Part shown: positions 59,630 to 64,000 of the stretch, one piece after another
Layout of the letters: the number at the start of each line of letters is the position of its first letter
How positions within the stretch are numbered: position 1 is the stretch's first letter
From: Megalobrama amblycephala
Lineage: Eukaryota > Chordata > Actinopteri > Cypriniformes > Xenocyprididae
Assembly (NCBI RefSeq): GCF_018812025.1
Contig: NC_063044.1
Location: 41,196,743-41,260,742 of the forward strand
Direction: 5' to 3'
DNA length: 64,000 nucleotides
Program-made: the position numbers and the translations under genes
The notes under the pieces: model-generated
What the model was told of the DNA's origin: nothing
Database searches by the model: none
Seen by the model: only the letters and a program-made list of their open reading frames with translations

Positions 59630-60938
59630 AAAGGGTTAGTTCACCCAAAAATGAAATTTCTGTCATTTATTACTCAATCTCATGTTGTTCCACACATGTT
59701 AGACCTTTGTTCATCTTCAGAACACAAATTAAGGTATTTTTTGATGAAATCTGGGAGCTTTTTTTTAAATGTCCCATAGAAAGCAACAAAATTACCACAT
59801 TCAAGGTCCAGAAAGGTTGTAGAGCCATTGTTAAAACAGTCAACGTGACTGCAGTGTTTCAACCTTAATGTTATGAAGAGATGAGAATACTTTTTGTGCG
59901 CAAAAACAAAATGAAAATTATGACTTTATTCAACAATCTCTTCTCTTCCTGTCAGGGACGTGCACAGGGGGGTTGCTCAGGTTGCCCGGGCAACTGCCCA
60001 TATGCCCTTCTCGACTCACGTTGCCCTTCCGAGGTGGAAAAAAAAAAAAAAAATCGTACAATGGATGCAGAATTTCACGTAGGCCTAGATAAAAAAAAAA
60101 ATAAAAAAATCGCAAAGCCTCATTCACTTCCATATTCGGGCACCCGTCCGAAAGTGAAAGTCAGTAGGGGAAGGGCACTCTGTTTACGTGGCTGCAGCGC
60201 TGCACGCGACTGGCACCTGAGCTGAGCCTGCATGAGCGGCACTAGGAGATTGTCGCGGTTGTCGGGTGAGACGACTTAACGTTGTCGGAAAGGTGAGTAA
60301 GGTTATAATCTTTTACGAAAACGAACGTTTGGTAGGGGAGTGCCCTTTTTTTTTTTTTTAGGTCAGAGCAACTGCCCCTCAAAATTCCTGTGCACGTCCC
60401 TGCTTCCTGTCATTATCCTCACGCAGGTGACACAGTAACACAGTGAAGCCTTCCTTCTTTATGTCTGAATGCCAGCTCAGTATTGGCCAAAGCTGATCAC
60501 GTGATCAGCACAGTGCATGTGTGTGAGACTGACGCAGGGCCCGGCCAATAATGAGCCGGTGTTCTGACGTAAAACCTGGAGTTTCTGCACTGTGTTTACC
60601 ATGTCAACAGCATAGGAGAATGACAGGGAAGAGACAAAATAGTTTAATAAAGATGCTATTTTTGTTTTGTTTTTGCACAAAAAATGTATTCTTGTCTCTT
60701 CATAATAAGGTTGAACCATTAAGATTAAGGTTGATCCTTTGCAGTCACGTCGACTGTTTTAACGATGTCTTTAGTACCTTTCTGGACCTTGAAAAGGGTA
60801 ATTTCGTTGCTTTCTATGGGAGATAAAATGATCTTAATTTGTGTTCTGAAGATGAACGAAGGTCTTGTGGGTGTGAAATGACAAGAGGGTGAGTAATTAA
60901 TAACAGAAATTTCATTTTTGGGTGAACTAACCCTTTAA
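59630..60938. repeat. FB-A foldback split by a MITE
   Basis: Termini 'aaagggttagttcaccca' and 'tgggtgaactaaccctttaa', with inner 'cagaacacaaattaaggtat' and its inverse. The element at 59953-60402 interrupts the centre of the hairpin. Confidence 0.85.
59953..60402. mobile_element. 450-bp hAT-type MITE with perfect TSD
   Basis: Inverted ends cagggacgtgcacag / ctgtgcacgtccctg (inner match 'ggttgc'/'gcaactgcccc' imperfect) are flanked by a perfect 8-bp duplication cttcctgt at 59945-59952 and 60403-60410. The CAGGG start and 8-bp TSD are hAT features. It contains CpG-rich non-coding sequence and two A-runs. Confidence 0.9.
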
Positions 60939-62414
60939 CTGTAAAATATATGAGACATGATTTCACTGTTCATTACTATGATTATTTCTTGTTGTCAGAT
61001 GTTGTTTTTCATCACTGAAACCCCTTAACTTAACTTGCTGACTGTCATGCTTGATTTTCAGTGTCAATTTGTTCAACAAACAATGGCCTTTGGCTGTAGA
61101 AGTAACATGGTCAGGTGGTGTAACTGGTTTGTGTCAATTGGCGTAACCAGTATTTTTCATAAAAAATATAATTATTTACAGAAAGATTAATGTGGAATAA
61201 AATGTAATCATCTAGTTTAGTGTAATAACATGATTTTAAACAATTTTAAAATAATTTGTCAAAGATTATTTAGAAAACAAATGTGTTTTCAGCCTGTGTC
61301 CCACCAAATATTGCAAAAACACGTTAAAATTTACATTTAGAGATAACTCTAATAAAATAATTTTTCATTTGATATTTTAAATTGAAGTATATATTTCTAT
61401 AAGTGAGCTTACATGCCATCTATGTGGATAACATATTTAATATTTCTCATTCTTTGGCGGTTACACCATTTGACATTTTTAGGTACATTCATTCTTAACT
61501 TTAGTAAAAAATTGTGCAAATGTCATTTTTATCAACATAAAATCAACTTAGACACAATATATACATTTTAACGTACCTGATGCATGCTTTTAAAACAGGT
61601 TTTTAAAAGATTTTTTAATTTCTCATCTTGCCGCACCATATTTGTCACTGACCCACCAACAACATGAAGTGTATTAAATATTAGGGTTTGGGAACTGTAG
61701 GGGTTCGTGAGTTTAAAGAAAAGGTATTAATTAAATCATAACCATTAATTTTAATAATCAAACTAAAACACTTACTAAAAAAGATTAAATATTTTATGTT
61801 CACTTGCATCTGACCATTAACTGACATCAGAGAACCGTGAACTTTATTTTATTATTATTTATTATTATTATTATTGGACTTAATTTTATTATTGACCTAA
61901 CCTATTAACTTAAAATCTAAGTGTTTACTTCAAGTAAAAATATTAGGTCAAAGAGGTTCAGCTGGCAAAAAAAATGGGGAATTCCTGCATTGCATGTAAA
62001 TATGAAATGACGTGAATTTGTACATTGCAATGTACAGAGACAGTAATGCATGGTTAAAGGACTCACTGATAATTCAAATAATAATTAATGTGTTCATCAG
62101 GAGCTGATTAGATATGCAATGTTGAGAAAACACTTGTTAAAAGTGAAATGATTTCTGTAAATCCAGTGATCAAATGCTGTGTGGGTCTCAGTTTTCAGTG
62201 ATAGTCACATGACAAGTGGCTGGTCTGTGTGTGCGCGATTCCACAAACCTGGAAGAGCCTCTGAACATATATATCAGTAGACTTTTGTAGAAAGGAAAAT
62301 ATAAAAGAAGTAGAATGGAGAATCAATGAATTATGTATAATTTACTGCCATTGTGAGAATAACATGTAATCAACAGAAAAGTATCTGTAGTCTTATTACT
62401 GATTAGGAGTATTT

Positions 62415-63376
62415 TAAAGGTGCCCAAGAATGCTTTTTCACAAGATGTAATATAAATCTAAGGTGTCTCATGAATATGTCTGTGAAGTTTCAGCTCAAAA
62501 TACCCCACAGATTTTTTTAAATTAATTTTTTTAACTGCCTATTTTGGGGCATCATTAACTATGCACTGATTTACACTCGGCGCCGCCCCTTTAAATGCTC
62601 ACGCTCCCTGCCAAACGATCTCTCGACTATATTACAGTGCATTTACAAAGTTCACACAGCTAATATAGCCTAACCCTCAAATGGATCTTTACAAGATGTT
62701 CGTCATGCATGCTGTATGCATGCTTCGAATTATGTGAGTAAAGTATTTATTTGGATGTTAACGTTTTATTCTGAGTGAATTTGAGGCTATATGCTCCGTG
62801 GCTAACGGCTAATGCTACATTGTTGGAGAGATTTATAAAGAATGAAGTTGTGTTTATGAATTATACAGACTGCAAGTGTTTAATAATGAAAATAGCGACG
62901 GCTCTTGTCTCTGTGAATACAGTAAGAAACGATGGTAACTTTAACCACATTTAACAGTACATTAGCAACATGTTAACGAAACTTTTAGAAAGATAATTTA
63001 CAAATATCACTAAAAATATCATGTTATCATGGATCATGTCAGTTATTATTGCTCCATCTGCCATTTTTCTCTATTGTTCTTGCTTACCTAGTCTGATGAT
63101 TCAGCTGTGCACAGATCCAGACATTACTGGCTTGTGTAATCCCTTAAACATGGTCTGGCATTATGCAAATATTGGGGCGTACACCCCGACTGTTACGTAA
63201 CAGTCGTTGTTATGTTGAGATTCGCCTGTTTTTCGGAGGTCGTTTAAACAAATGAGATTTATATAAGGAGGAAACAATGGAGTTTGAGACTCACTGTATG
63301 TCATTTCCATGTACTGAACTCTTGTTATTTAACTATGCCGAGGTAAATTCAATTTTTGAATCTAGGGCACCTTTAA
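62415..63376. repeat. Inverted-ended element (aaaggtgccc family)
   Basis: Ends 'taaaggtgcccaagaatg' and 'gggcaccttta' are inverted over about 11 bp. About 960 bp, with no coding similarity. The body contains CpG-bearing sequence and 'catgcatgctgtatgcatgc'. Confidence 0.65.
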
Positions 63377-64000
63377 CATAATATAATCTTAGAAGTACTT
63401 AATTTTTGGAATCTGATTGTGTAATCCTGTCTGATTACATGTTATCAGTTCCCAGCACTCCATCTATATTCAATATTTAAAATACTGAATCAAATATTTT
63501 AATGTCATCTAGATGTTAATGTTAGAAATTAAGATTCTGACTAAGAGGTTCAATACAATCTTCTGTAAAAACTTGCAAAGGAAGAATAAAACCAAATAGC
63601 TGTAATTTTGTTCATCATAGAGTACCGTTTATTAATTATACGATTACATTTCACATATTCTGGTTTGATCATTATCATCAATAAACAGATACCAGTCATA
63701 GAACATTTACATTGTTTTTTGTAATATTAAAACAAAGAAAAGCTCAAGGCATTCATTTAACGATTCTAAAGATTTTAAACACTTAAATGTATAAGCTTTA
63801 TTGTGCTAAACAGTTGTACAAGTATATCAATCAAAATACTGTACATCCCTTGCTTTGATTATTAATACAAAATTACTCTTTCCATATTTCAATTACAGTA
63901 TATATACGACATTTGTGAATATGATGAATGATATAATTAGACAAATATCAAATGAAGAAAATGTGTGATTACAGACAGATTAATTAGATTGTAATAATTC

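Larger units (their letters stand above)
57477..64000. other. Region upstream of rmi2, repeats only
   Basis: The rmi2 promoter should lie just above 57476, but no core element is clear. Beyond it are: a 'ggtgtaacc'-bearing block in two parts (about 57830-58790 and 60940-61600); a truncated 'accggaaaccgag' repeat (about 58790-59400); an FB-A copy with a nested MITE; and an inverted-ended element (62415-63376). Nothing coding is recognised. 63380-64000 and 61600-62400 show no named feature. Confidence 0.6.

Noticed and set aside
57830..61600. Possible LTR retrotransposon (loosely similar sequence at both sides)
   Set aside because: The similarity is patchy, with inverted as well as direct matches, no TG...CA ends and no gag/pol frames. 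A split DNA element is more likely.

Overview
This is vertebrate nuclear DNA, almost certainly from a cyprinid-type teleost. It holds spliced genes with GT-AG introns, (AT)n microsatellites, and a very high load of short non-autonomous DNA transposons and long foldback (hairpin) elements of the kind that fill carp and zebrafish-like genomes. No bacterial or viral gene, CRISPR array, rRNA or tRNA was recognised. Five protein-coding genes can be modelled exon by exon, and each model keeps frame across every junction. Layout: (1) 1-6575 is repeat-bearing intergenic DNA. (2) 6576-13535, minus strand: pla2g10, a secreted group X phospholipase A2 in four coding exons, 153 aa. (3) 13.5-17.3 kb: pla2g10 upstream region, then a foldback element disrupted by a second foldback and two AT tracts. 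(4) About 17.34-38.4 kb, plus strand: zc3h7a, 22 coding exons plus a likely 5'UTR exon, 984 aa, with a TPR region, four CCCH zinc fingers, one C2H2 finger and an extra Cys/His cluster. (5) About 40.4-44.4 kb, minus strand: snn (stannin), one coding exon, 87 aa. (6) About 46.9-52.7 kb, plus strand: litaf, three coding exons, 161 aa. (7) 52.8-57.5 kb, minus strand: rmi2, two coding exons, 159 aa, tail-to-tail with litaf. (8) 57.5-64.0 kb: repeats only. From memory, the gene set matches the human 16p13.1 neighbourhood (PLA2G10, ZC3H7A, SNN, LITAF, RMI2), which supports the identifications. TXNDC11, which lies between SNN and ZC3H7A in human, is not seen here. The genes are not an operon and do not share one pathway. 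They are a lipid-releasing secreted enzyme, an RNA-binding factor, a small membrane protein, an endosomal membrane adaptor and a subunit of the BLM dissolvasome. The most unusual part of the window is its repeat architecture. Several related foldback families (called FB-A to FB-G here) share terminal modules, and the insertions are nested up to four deep, for example in litaf intron 2. Several insertions can be read precisely: three with 8-bp target-site duplications of hAT type, and one piggyBac-like MITE between TTAA sites whose empty site survives in a tandem duplicate next door. No autonomous transposase was found.
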